NCBI GenBank assembly: GCA_026707325.1
Contig: JAPOXA010000097.1
Span: forward strand, 1 to 64,000
Source: Acidobacteriota bacterium
GTDB taxonomy: Bacteria; Acidobacteriota; Thermoanaerobaculia; Multivoradales; Multivoraceae
Reading direction: 5' to 3'
DNA: 64,000 nucleotides
Part shown: positions 37,164 through 45,415 of the stretch, piece after piece
How the letters are laid out: the number at the start of each line of letters is the position of its first letter
Numbering within the stretch: position 1 is the first letter of the stretch
Notes under the pieces: generated by a model
What the model was told of the DNA's origin: nothing
Seen by the model: the letters and a program-made list of their open reading frames with translations, nothing else
The model's database searches: none
Position numbers and translations under genes: made by a program

Positions 37164-37700
37164 CTATTCGGGGCTGTAGGGCATCGATGAGTGATGGAGG
37201 TTTATCCTCAAATCACCGTCAACAAGGATGTAGCCAAACGTGTACTCGACCTTTGTCTCGCTACCGTCCGGACCTGTGAAGTAGTAGTTGCCCATGGCCA
37301 TTGCGGAGGTGTCGTTGGTGTAGATGCCGTTGCTCTCCCACCGAACCTTGGTCCAGCCCGAAATGGCAAACCCCTTGTCCTCCGTTCCGCCCTGCCCGAT
37401 GAAGTAGCTCAGAGCTTCCTCAAATGTCTCACGGAACTGATCTTCCGCCGCCAGGGTCGGCTTGAACATGACCTTGGTCTCGCCATACGCATAGAGGTCC
37501 TTGACGTGTTCCGCCGCACGGGCGGCGTAGTCGCCGCCATCGGCATGAACCTTGGCAATCGCGACGATACCGTCGCCCCAGATTTTCTACGCATCAATGA
37601 CGGTCTGCTCCGGGATCGGTTCCGCTGCGGCTGACGTCGCCATGACGGCGAGGGCGAGGCCGGAGATCGCGGCCAGAACAGGATGTGGTCGATTCTTCAT
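37164..37700 (-). pseudogene. exported NTF2/SnoaL-like protein with in-frame amber codon
   Basis: From ATG 37700 the frame encodes a signal peptide (MKNRPHPVLAAISGLALAVM and TSAAAEPIPEQTVIDA). It then hits TAG at 37587-37589. Beyond it the same frame continues without any indel to a natural end at 37164 (KIWGDGIVAIAK, FKPTLAAEDQFRETFEEALS, SAMAMGNYYFTGPDG). The TAG probably replaces a Trp codon (TGG to TAG). The downstream part looks well conserved, so the mutation is recent, the codon is read through, or the base is a sequencing error. Confidence 0.8.
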
Positions 37701-37732
37701 GATGGTGTCCTCTCTCTCGTGAGATCGCGAAC

Positions 37733-39067
37733 TCAGGCCTTCGTCACTCCCGGCACGGCCACTGCATACCGGCCCTTCTCGTCCGGCACGGTCGGCGGCG
37801 CGGCATCCCAGGCGTAGGTCGCAGGCTCGAGCGACCTGTCGGATTTCAGCGCTTCCTTCCAGGTGATCTTCTTGCCGGAGTAGGTCGCCATCCGGCCCAT
37901 CACGGCCGTCATCGTGGCGATCGCGCCGTTCTTCGCCTCGTTGAAGGGCTTGTCCTCGCGAATCGCCTCGAACAGGCGGTCGTGCTCGACCTGGTACGGG
38001 CTCTTCTCGTCCTCCGGCTCGCGGTGGTTCCAGCCGCCTGGCGCCTCGATCAGGCCGGAGGCGAGGCTCGCCCGGCCCTTGCTGCCGTGGGCGTACTCGG
38101 CGACCTGGTCCCAGCAGTTCTGGATGTGCCGGCACTGGCTCAGCATGACCGCGCCGTCGTCGTAGGTGTACTCGACGAAGTGGTGGTCGAAGATCTCGCC
38201 GTGGTCGGGGCCGTTCCGCCACTGCCGGCCGCCCTGGCCCTGGGCTTCGACGGGATGTCCACCCTTGACCCAGTTGCCGACGTCGATGTTGTGGATGTGC
38301 TGCTCGACGATGTGGTCGCCGCAGAGCCAGTTGAAGTAGTACCAGTTGCGCATCTGGTACTCCATTTCGGTCTGGCCGGGCTTGCGCGCCCGCACCCAGA
38401 CGCCGGAACCATTCCAGTAGACGCGCATCGCGACGACATCGCCGATCGCGCCGTCGTGGATGCGGTCGATCGTCTCGTTGTACATCGCGCTGTGGTGGCG
38501 CTGCAGGCCGACGCCGACCTTGAGGTTCTTCTCCTTCGCGGCCTTGGCCGCCTTGAGCACGCGCCGCACGCCGGGCGCGTCGACCGCGACCGGCTTCTCC
38601 ATGAACACGTGCTTGCCCTGCTCGACCGCGTACTCGAAGTGCTCCGGCCGGAAGCCCGGCGGCGTCGCGTGGACGACGACGTCGACGCCCGAATCGATCA
38701 CCTTGCGGTAGGCGTCGAAGCCGACGTAGCGGTTCTCGGACGGAACCTGCAGGCGCTTGCCGTTCTCGAACGACCCGTTCTCAGCCTGTTCGGCGAGACG
38801 CGCGTAGCAGTTCTCGACGCGGTCCTCGAACGCGTCGGCCATGGCAACGAGTTCGACCGCTCCCGAGGTCGAGAGCGCCTGCGCCGCGGCGCCCGTACCG
38901 CGTCCGCCGCAGCCGATCAGGCCGATCCGCAGCGTCGCGTCGCCGCGGGCGCGGCCCACGTCCGAATTCGTGTTCGCTGCGGCGGCCGTGGCGCCGCCGC
39001 CGACTCCGCCAGCCAGCAGGGCCGCCGAGGCCCCGGTGATGAAACTGCGTCTGGAGGTTCCGTCCAT
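37733..39067 (-). CDS. twin-arginine exported Gfo/Idh/MocA oxidoreductase
   Basis: 444 residues from ATG 39067, preceded by a GGGGAGA site; an in-frame ATG at 39148 would put 27 residues before the Tat motif. The signal is TSRRSFITGASAALLAGG. The NAD-binding fold is IGLIGCGGRGTGAAAQAL and the second hallmark is VFMEKPVAVDAPGVRR (EKP). GNWVKGGHPVEAQGQGGRQW is typical of exported family members. They probably oxidise sugars or related alcohols. Confidence 0.9.
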   Translation of the reverse strand: MDGTSRRSFITGASAALLAGGVGGGATAAAANTNSDVGRARGDATLRIGLIGCGGRGTGAAAQALSTSGAVELVAMADAFEDRVENCYARLAEQAENGSFENGKRLQVPSENRYVGFDAYRKVIDSGVDVVVHATPPGFRPEHFEYAVEQGKHVFMEKPVAVDAPGVRRVLKAAKAAKEKNLKVGVGLQRHHSAMYNETIDRIHDGAIGDVVAMRVYWNGSGVWVRARKPGQTEMEYQMRNWYYFNWLCGDHIVEQHIHNIDVGNWVKGGHPVEAQGQGGRQWRNGPDHGEIFDHHFVEYTYDDGAVMLSQCRHIQNCWDQVAEYAHGSKGRASLASGLIEAPGGWNHREPEDEKSPYQVEHDRLFEAIREDKPFNEAKNGAIATMTAVMGRMATYSGKKITWKEALKSDRSLEPATYAWDAAPPTVPDEKGRYAVAVPGVTKA

Positions 39068-39167
39068 GGTGTCTCCCCGCACCGCGAAGGTGCCGTCGTC
39101 GTCGATCCGTATCGGCGTATCGGCCGAGCCTTGTCCCGTGGTCGCCATACTCTAGCGCGGCCGAAGG

Positions 39168-39222
39168 CCCGCAGGCCCGCGCTTCGCGCCCGATGCCGGC
39201 GAGGGCGCCGGGCGCACCCGGT
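39168..39222 (+). repeat. palindromic repeat, short-form copy
   Basis: Contains GCGCTTCGCGC, then GCCGGCGAGGGCGCCGGGC and ends in GCGCACCCGGT. It closely matches the reverse copy at 53904-53950. It lies between the divergent Gfo/Idh oxidoreductase and enoyl-CoA hydratase genes. Confidence 0.7.
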
Positions 39223-39276
39223 TTCGGCCGCGCCGGCGCACGGCATCGGCTACTGGCTCGGCTACCATCGGCCGCC

Positions 39277-40068
39277 ATGAACGACCTTGAAACGCTCCGA
39301 TTCGAACTGGCCGACAACGTCGCACGGATCACTCTCGACCGGCCCGACGCGGCGAACGCGATGAACCTGCAGATGACGAAGGACCTGCTGGAAGTCGGGA
39401 TCGAGTGCGACGAGAACCCGGAGGTGCGTGCGGTGCTGCTGCGCAGCGAAGGACGGATGTTCTGCGCAGGCGGCGATCTCGCCTCGTTCGCCAAGGCAGG
39501 CGCCGGCCTCCCGCGCGGTCTCAAGGAGATGACGGTCTACATCCATGCCGCGATCACCCGCCTGACGCGTGGGCGCGCCCCGGCCGTCGCGGCGGTTCAG
39601 GGACCGGCCGCCGGCGCCGGGTTCTCGCTCGCCTGCGCGGCCGACCTGGTCGTCGCCTCCGAGCAGGCGGTGTTCACGATGGCCTACACCCGGGCCGGAC
39701 TGACGCCGGACGGCAGCTCCACCTACTTTCTGCCACGGCTGCTAGGCCGCCACCGGGCGCTGGAGCTGATTCTCACGAACCGCACCCTGTCAGCCGCCGA
39801 GGCCCAGGACTGGGGAATCGTCAACGAAGTCGTTCCGGCCGACGAACTGGACGCCCGCGCCGGGAAGCTCGCGAAGCAACTGGCGGCGGGGCCGACCTGG
39901 GCGTTCGGCGCCGCGAAGGAACTCGTCATGCGCTCGTTCTCGGAGGACCTGGAATCGCAGATGGAGTTCGAGTCGCAGGCCATCGCCAACGCGGCCCGCA
40001 CCGAGGACGCCGCCGAGGGCATCGCCGCCTTCTTCGAGAAACGGCGGGCAGACTTCCGGGGCCGCTAG
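39277..40068 (+). CDS. enoyl-CoA hydratase/isomerase family protein
   Basis: 263 residues from ATG 39277. Crotonase signatures are ITLDRPDAANAMNLQM, GRMFCAGGDLASFAKAGAG (oxyanion hole) and AAVQGPAAGAGFSLACAADL. The usual second catalytic Glu position is occupied by Asp/Ser (GLTPDGSSTYFLPRLLG), a subgroup pattern of isomerase-like members. It hydrates or isomerises enoyl-CoA in beta-oxidation-like steps. Confidence 0.92.
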   Translation: MNDLETLRFELADNVARITLDRPDAANAMNLQMTKDLLEVGIECDENPEVRAVLLRSEGRMFCAGGDLASFAKAGAGLPRGLKEMTVYIHAAITRLTRGRAPAVAAVQGPAAGAGFSLACAADLVVASEQAVFTMAYTRAGLTPDGSSTYFLPRLLGRHRALELILTNRTLSAAEAQDWGIVNEVVPADELDARAGKLAKQLAAGPTWAFGAAKELVMRSFSEDLESQMEFESQAIANAARTEDAAEGIAAFFEKRRADFRGR

Positions 40069-40072
40069 CAGC

Positions 40073-41257
40073 TTGCGCCAAGCGAGCAGGCAATGCCGAC
40101 TGTCGGTGCGCCGGCCGTGGCGCGGGCCGTCCGGCCCGCGCTTACGGCATCCGGCCCGGCTGCGCGCCTCGGCCGCGCTGGCAACGCTACCGGCCCTGCT
40201 CTGGGCCGCCGTCCAGGAACCGGGCGCCGGCCGCTACCCGGACATGCCGCCGGGCCGGCCGCCGGCCGTCGACGTTCCGGCCGCGAACGCAGGTACCGAA
40301 GCCGAGATGCGGCCCTACCAGGAACGGGTCGTCGGCGTCAGCGCCGAGAGCGGCGAGCTCCACCTCGGCATGGCGCCGGTTCCGGGCGGCGAGTTCCTGA
40401 TGGGCAGCCCGGAGACCGAGCCGGGCCGAGGCGAACTGGAGTCGCCGCGGCGCCGCGTTCGAGTCGGCGCATTCTGGATGGCAACCCACGAGACGCCCTG
40501 GGACCTGTACCGCGTGTTCATGTTCGACACCGACCGCGGCGGCGAGGAACCCGCCGCCGCCTGGGCCGACGCGGTCAGCAGGCCGACGCCGCCCTACCGG
40601 CCGATGGACTTCGGCATGGGGGTCGAGGGCTTTCCGGCGATCTCGATGACCCAGTTCGCGGCCCGCCACTTCACGAAATGGCTGTCGATGAAGACCGGCC
40701 GCTTCTACCGCCTGCCGACCGAGGCCGAGTGGGAGTACGCCTGCCGGGCCGGCGCCGGGACGGCGTGGTCGTTCGGTGACGACCCGGCCGCGATCGACCG
40801 CTTCGCCTGGCACGCCGGCAACAGCGAACGACGCTACCACGCGGTCGCCCGGCTCGAACCGAACGGCTGGGGCCTCTTCGACCTGCACGGCAATGTCGCC
40901 GAATGGACCCTTGACGCCTACGCCGACTACGCGGAACTCGGCGACGCCGCTCCACTCGTCGACCCGCTCGCCTGGCCTGCGAAGGAGTACCCACGCAGCG
41001 TCCGCGGCGGCTCCTGGCGGGACGAACCGGCCGCCCTTCGCTGCGCCGCCCGCCGCGGATCGGAGCTCGACTGGAAGCGGATGGACCCCCAGCTCCCGCA
41101 GAGCGTCTGGTACCACACGAACGCGCGGTTCCTGGGCTTCCGCGTCGTCCGGCCCCTGGTTGAGCCGCCGGTCGAAGAGCAGGAGCGATACTGGGCGCCC
41201 GACGTTGACTCGGTGCGCCGGATCGTCGAGCGCCAGCGGCGCGGCGAACGCGACTAA
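40073..41257 (+). CDS. SUMF1/FGE-like protein lacking the Cys pair
   Basis: 394 residues from TTG 40073, four bases after the hydratase stop. The n-region is arginine-rich and includes a palindrome (40121-40140), followed by a hydrophobic stretch LRASAALATLPALLWAA. The SUMF1 domain has MAPVPGGEFLMGSPETEPG, LPTEAEWEYACRAGAG, GWGLFDLHGNVAEW and SVRGGSWRDEPAALRCAARR. The usual two active-site cysteines after GGSW are absent, so it is unlikely to make formylglycine. Probably exported. Function is otherwise open. Confidence 0.85.
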   Translation: MRQASRQCRLSVRRPWRGPSGPRLRHPARLRASAALATLPALLWAAVQEPGAGRYPDMPPGRPPAVDVPAANAGTEAEMRPYQERVVGVSAESGELHLGMAPVPGGEFLMGSPETEPGRGELESPRRRVRVGAFWMATHETPWDLYRVFMFDTDRGGEEPAAAWADAVSRPTPPYRPMDFGMGVEGFPAISMTQFAARHFTKWLSMKTGRFYRLPTEAEWEYACRAGAGTAWSFGDDPAAIDRFAWHAGNSERRYHAVARLEPNGWGLFDLHGNVAEWTLDAYADYAELGDAAPLVDPLAWPAKEYPRSVRGGSWRDEPAALRCAARRGSELDWKRMDPQLPQSVWYHTNARFLGFRVVRPLVEPPVEEQERYWAPDVDSVRRIVERQRRGERD

Positions 41258-41258
41258 G

Positions 41259-41333
41259 GACGCCGGCCGGAAGCCGGCGACGAACTCTAAGCCGCCTGCG
41301 GCGGCAGCGGGTCAGAAGACCCGCGCACCCAGT
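41259..41333 (+). repeat. palindromic repeat, long-form copy
   Basis: GCCGGCCGGAAGCCGGC, then GCCGCCTGCGGCGGC and GCGGGTCAGAAGACCCGC, ending in GCGCACCCAGT. It fills the gap between the convergent SUMF1-like gene (41257) and PHP gene (41338), where it could act as a terminator. Confidence 0.82.
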
Positions 41334-41337
41334 CCTC

Positions 41338-42534
41338 CTACAGCGCAGGCACTTCGACTGCCAAGGTCAGCGTCGGATGGGTCTCCGGCGCCGTGATCGC
41401 GTTCAGGACCTCGAAGGCGATCTCGAAGCTGGGGCGGGACTCCCCGCTGATCGCCAGGTCCAGGTCGCTGTGCGGCTCGACCCGCATGGTCGACGGGGGG
41501 CCGTTGAAGCGGTGCCCGCTGGTGACGCGCAGGTCGAAGGCGGCGTCCGACAGGTTGGAGAGCCTGATGTCGATCAGCTTGTCGCCCGGGCTGCGTTCGA
41601 CCTTCGTCAGCCGAAGCGAAGCCTCGAGCAGCGGCATCAGCGCGTCCTCACGGCCGATCAGCCAGTTGCCAAACCAGGCGACGGAGCGGTTCGCGTGCAA
41701 CGCCTCCTTGATCGACGCCGCGCTCCGCTCCTCGGCGAACACCAGGGTCACCGTCCGGTGGCCGCCGGCATGGGGCATGTAGTCCCAGTCGATCAGGTAG
41801 TGGATGTCCGAGACGCCCAGGATCGCCAAGTCGTTGTCGAGCGCGATCTGCAGCGACTCGGCCGAGTAGAAGTCGCCGTTCGCCACCTCGATGCCGTGAA
41901 GCAACCCGTCGGCGATCAGGCTCCGGTGCATGTCGGTCAGCTTGGCGACGCCGTCCGGGCGCTGGGCGGGCCAGTTCGGGTGGTTCCAGAACACGAAGGC
42001 GTTCTGTTCGTTAGCCGCCTCGATCGCCCGCCGCGCCTCCCGCTCGCTCGCCGCCTGCTCCTCGGGCGTTGAGGGCCGGAGCCGGGTCATGTAGTCCGCC
42101 CCACTGCTCTTCACGAGCAGCGCGTTCGCGTCCTGAATGAACACGGCGTTGACGTGGCCCGGCGGCATGCTGCGGGTGATCTCCGCGCCGTTGACCACGA
42201 TCACGTCCGACTCCGACTCCGCCCCGTATTCGCTGGCGACGACCCAGGAGCGGTTCCGGTCCGGATGCGGGATGTCCGCCTGCCACGGCTGGTACTCCAG
42301 GTGCTCGGTGACCGCCAGCACCGCCAGGCCGTCCCGCTCGGCCTCCTGCATCCGGATGATCGGCCACACCATGCCGTCGGAGAAGACGGAGTGGGTGTGC
42401 AGATCGACCGCGAACGTGCGGTAGCCGTCGATGTCGGGAAACTCGATCGCGCGCTCCTGCGCGACGGCAGGCATGGCCGCGGCCAACGCCGCGAAGAACA
42501 GCACCTGCGTCCGGATGGCCAGTCGACTCTTCAT
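41338..42534 (-). CDS. exported PHP-domain phosphoesterase-like protein
   Basis: 398 residues from ATG 42534, preceded by GAGAGGAG. After a signal peptide the PHP metal sites are seen: FAVDLHTHSVFSDGMVW, LAVTEHLEYQP, NGAEITRS, and FWNHPNW and GVSDIHYLIDWDY for the later histidines. PHP proteins hydrolyse phosphoesters using two or three metals. A C-terminal beta domain of about 120 residues follows. The substrate is unknown. Confidence 0.87.
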   Translation of the reverse strand: MKSRLAIRTQVLFFAALAAAMPAVAQERAIEFPDIDGYRTFAVDLHTHSVFSDGMVWPIIRMQEAERDGLAVLAVTEHLEYQPWQADIPHPDRNRSWVVASEYGAESESDVIVVNGAEITRSMPPGHVNAVFIQDANALLVKSSGADYMTRLRPSTPEEQAASEREARRAIEAANEQNAFVFWNHPNWPAQRPDGVAKLTDMHRSLIADGLLHGIEVANGDFYSAESLQIALDNDLAILGVSDIHYLIDWDYMPHAGGHRTVTLVFAEERSAASIKEALHANRSVAWFGNWLIGREDALMPLLEASLRLTKVERSPGDKLIDIRLSNLSDAAFDLRVTSGHRFNGPPSTMRVEPHSDLDLAISGESRPSFEIAFEVLNAITAPETHPTLTLAVEVPAL

Positions 42535-42592
42535 GGCGGGCTCCTCTCGGTTTGCGGAGTTCCGGGACAACGAGTCCGGAGAATAGCCGTTG

Positions 42593-43567
42593 TCAGGAAA
42601 CGGCCGCCGTGCTCCGGCGCCGCCGCCAGACGTCCGTCGCCACCGCCAGCAGGATCGCCGCGCCGGTGATGATCCGCTTCGTCGGCTCGCTGGCGCCGGC
42701 CTGGGCGAGTCCGGTCTGCAGCACCGTGATCACCAGCACGCCGAGAAGCGTGCCCGTCACCGAGCCCCGGCCGCCGAGCAGCGACGTGCCGCCGATGACG
42801 ACCGCAGCGATCGCCGAGAGTTCCATCCCGATCGCCGCGTTCGGATCGGCGGACTGCAGGTAGCCGACCTGGCACAGCCCGGCGACCGCCGCCAGCAACC
42901 CGGCAAGCGTGAACACCGCGAACTGGATCCGGGCGGGCCGGACACCGCAGCGATGCAGCGCCGTCCGGTTGCCGCCGACCGCGAACACCCAGCGGCCGAA
43001 GGCGGTGCGCGTAAGGACGAACTGCAGCGCTCCGACGACCGCGAGCGAACCGACGAAGGCGGCCGACAGCCCCAGGACCGGCACGCTGACGCCCAGCGCG
43101 GCCACCCGGTCGCCCAGATAACTCGTCCTCGAGGCGGTCACCAGGTAGGTCGAGCCCCGGGCGATCTCCAGCATCCCGAGCGTGACCAGGAACGACGGTA
43201 TGGACCAGCGAGCGACCAGTGAGCCGCTGATCGCGCCGCACAACCCGCCGACCGCAAGCGCCACGAGCGCCGCGAGCAGCAGCGGCAACCCGTGATCGAC
43301 CGTCAGAACACCCAGGACGGCCGCCGCCAGGGCCAGCACGGAGCCGACGGAAAGGTCGATGCCGCCAGCGATCAGCACCAGCGTCAGGCCAGCCGAAGCG
43401 ATGACCAGGGGCGGCAACTGGTTCGCCAGCGTGCGAAACGTCACGGCACTCCAGAAGTGATCCGTGATCAGGCCGAAGACCACGCTCAAGCCGAGGATGA
43501 CCAGGACCAGTCCTCCCCGGTAACCGAGAGAGAACGAGCGGCGCCAGCCGGCAACGGCCAGCGTCAT
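42593..43567 (-). CDS. sugar-type ABC transporter permease (RbsC family)
   Basis: 324 residues from ATG 43567 with eight to ten hydrophobic segments. The BPD_transp_2 family motifs include LTLVLIAGGIDLSVGSVLAL, GLCGAISGSLVARWSIPSFLVTLG and VVIGGTSLLGGRGSVTGTLL. It should import a sugar or related solute with the binding protein at 44458-45402. No ATPase gene lies between or beside them; the space holds a methyltransferase on the opposite strand. Confidence 0.9.
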   Translation of the reverse strand: MTLAVAGWRRSFSLGYRGGLVLVILGLSVVFGLITDHFWSAVTFRTLANQLPPLVIASAGLTLVLIAGGIDLSVGSVLALAAAVLGVLTVDHGLPLLLAALVALAVGGLCGAISGSLVARWSIPSFLVTLGMLEIARGSTYLVTASRTSYLGDRVAALGVSVPVLGLSAAFVGSLAVVGALQFVLTRTAFGRWVFAVGGNRTALHRCGVRPARIQFAVFTLAGLLAAVAGLCQVGYLQSADPNAAIGMELSAIAAVVIGGTSLLGGRGSVTGTLLGVLVITVLQTGLAQAGASEPTKRIITGAAILLAVATDVWRRRRSTAAVS

Positions 43568-43661
43568 CGGTCGGAACGCCCGGCGAGCATCGAGACGAGG
43601 ATACAGTCGCGGCTGGCTCCGAGAGCCCCGATCCCATGACAACGCTCCAGCGTCCGATCTA

Positions 43662-44474
43662 GTGCGCTCTCTCGTTCGCAGGGTCCGGGGCGGTTCGAAG
43701 GCAGCGGCATACCGGCTGGCGAAGGGAATGCTGCGCCGGTTCGGCTACGACTTCGAGATCTTCCCCCGCTCGCGGCGAGACGCTCACGCCGCGGCGAGCA
43801 CGGAGGAGAGCTTCTACCGTGAGTGGAACTCGCCGTCGGCGATCTGGGCGCCCTGGCGCGGCGAGCCCGACTTCCGGGAGGCCTACGACGGCATCGAGCC
43901 GTACACGGTGGTTTCCGCCGACCGCTGTCAGGTCCTCTACCGCCTCGGCCGCCAGGCTCTGTCGGTCGCCGGCGACTTCGCCGAGTGCGGCGTGTACCGA
44001 GGAGGCACGGCGCTTCTCCTGTCGCGGGTTCTCGAAGGCCGCGGCAAGACCCTCCATCTCTTCGACAGCTTCGAGGGGCTCCCGGCGCCCGACCCGGAGC
44101 GAGATCCCGATCTCGAAGAAGGCGTCTTCAGGGCCACGTCCGCCCGGGACGTCAGCGGCCTTCTCGGCCGTTTCCCGGGGACCCTCGAGATCCATGAAGG
44201 CTGGATCCCGTCGACGTTCGACGGACTCGATGAGTCTCGGTTCGCCTTCGTCCACATCGACGTCGATCTCTACCGTTCGACGCTCGACTGCCTGGAGTAC
44301 TTCTATCCGCGGCTCTCCGCCGGGGCGGTCGTCGTTTTCGACGACTACGGTTTCCCCGCCGCCCGCGGGGAGAAGGACGCCGTCGACGAGTTCTTCTCCG
44401 CCCGGCCCGAGGCTCCGCTCGCCCTGCCCACAGGCCAGGCCATCGTGACGAAACTCCCTAGCCGGACGAGGTGA
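43662..44474 (+). CDS. TylF/MycF-like O-methyltransferase
   Basis: 270 residues from GTG 43662. The TylF family signatures are VAGDFAECGVYRGGTALLLS (S-adenosylmethionine site), LHLFDSFEGLPAPDP and FVHIDVDLYRSTLDCLEYF, with FDDYGFPAARGEKDAVDEFF. Members methylate sugars in antibiotics or glycans. The gene is opposite in strand to the ABC transporter genes on both sides, and its end overlaps the binding protein gene by 17 bp. Confidence 0.9.
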   Translation: MRSLVRRVRGGSKAAAYRLAKGMLRRFGYDFEIFPRSRRDAHAAASTEESFYREWNSPSAIWAPWRGEPDFREAYDGIEPYTVVSADRCQVLYRLGRQALSVAGDFAECGVYRGGTALLLSRVLEGRGKTLHLFDSFEGLPAPDPERDPDLEEGVFRATSARDVSGLLGRFPGTLEIHEGWIPSTFDGLDESRFAFVHIDVDLYRSTLDCLEYFYPRLSAGAVVVFDDYGFPAARGEKDAVDEFFSARPEAPLALPTGQAIVTKLPSRTR

Positions 44475-45402
44475 CGACGTCGACCGGCGTCTTCAGGTCC
44501 TCCGCCGTCCCGCCGCGCAGAATCTCGAGAGCAGCCTCGATCCCGAAGACCGCGAGCCGGTCGGCATGCTGGTCGGCGGTGGCGAGGATCTCGCCCTGGG
44601 CGACCAGTTCGGCGACGGCGTCGATGTTGTCGAAGCCTATGATCAGCACGTCGTCGCGGCCGCTCTGCCGCCGCGCCGCCAGGGCGCCCAGCGCCATGTT
44701 GTCGTTGGCGCAGAGAATCGCGCGCAAACCCGGGTGCTCGCGCAGCATCGCCGCCGCCACCGTGTTCGCCTGGGCCTGCTCCCAGCCGCCGCTTTGCGTG
44801 TCGACGATCTCGGCGCCGGCAGCCGCCATCGCGTCCTCGAAACCGGCCTGCCGCTGCTGGGCGTTGAACGCCGTCGGGATGCCGCCGACGATCGCCACCT
44901 GATCGCCCGGCGCAAGCCGTTCCGCCAGCACGTCGCCGACCCGGCGAGCGCCGTCGCGGTTGTCCGGGCCCACGAACGGCGCGTCGAGGCCCGCCTCCGC
45001 CGCCACCTCGACGTCGAGCCGGTTGTCGATGTTGACGACGACCACGCCGGCCGCCTGGGCACGGGCCAGTGCCGGCGCCAGGGCCTTCGAGTCCGCCGGG
45101 GCGATGACGATCGCGTCGCTGCCGGAAGCGACCATCTGCTCGACCAGCGCGACCTGCTGAGCCAGGTCGCTCTCGTTCCGGGTGCCGTTGACGACGAGGT
45201 CGTAGTCGTCAGCGTGAGCCTCGTGGTGGGCGCGGGCGCCCTCGGCCATCGTCTCGAAGAACTCGTTGGCCAGGGACTTCATGACCAAGGCGACCTGCGG
45301 TCGCGCGGCGGCTTCGTCGACCGGGCCTCCGCAACCCGTGAATGCGAGTGCAACTACGGCCAGGAGGCCTGAGAGTGCGGCGCGGAGTCTGGCGATCACC
45401 AT
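44458..45402 (-). CDS. sugar-binding lipoprotein of an ABC importer (RbsB family)
   Basis: 314 residues from ATG 45402. The signal ends in a lipobox, VALAFTGCG. The periplasmic-binding fold has VALVMKSLANEFFETMAEGA, SDAIVIAPADSKALAPALA, VVNIDNRLD and ILCANDNMALGALAA, typical of RbsB/Peripla_BP_4. It should deliver a sugar to the permease at 42593-43567. The ATPase subunit is not present in the window. Confidence 0.9.
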   Translation of the reverse strand: MVIARLRAALSGLLAVVALAFTGCGGPVDEAAARPQVALVMKSLANEFFETMAEGARAHHEAHADDYDLVVNGTRNESDLAQQVALVEQMVASGSDAIVIAPADSKALAPALARAQAAGVVVVNIDNRLDVEVAAEAGLDAPFVGPDNRDGARRVGDVLAERLAPGDQVAIVGGIPTAFNAQQRQAGFEDAMAAAGAEIVDTQSGGWEQAQANTVAAAMLREHPGLRAILCANDNMALGALAARRQSGRDDVLIIGFDNIDAVAELVAQGEILATADQHADRLAVFGIEAALEILRGGTAEDLKTPVDVVTSSG

Positions 45403-45415
45403 CGCGCAGCAGAGC

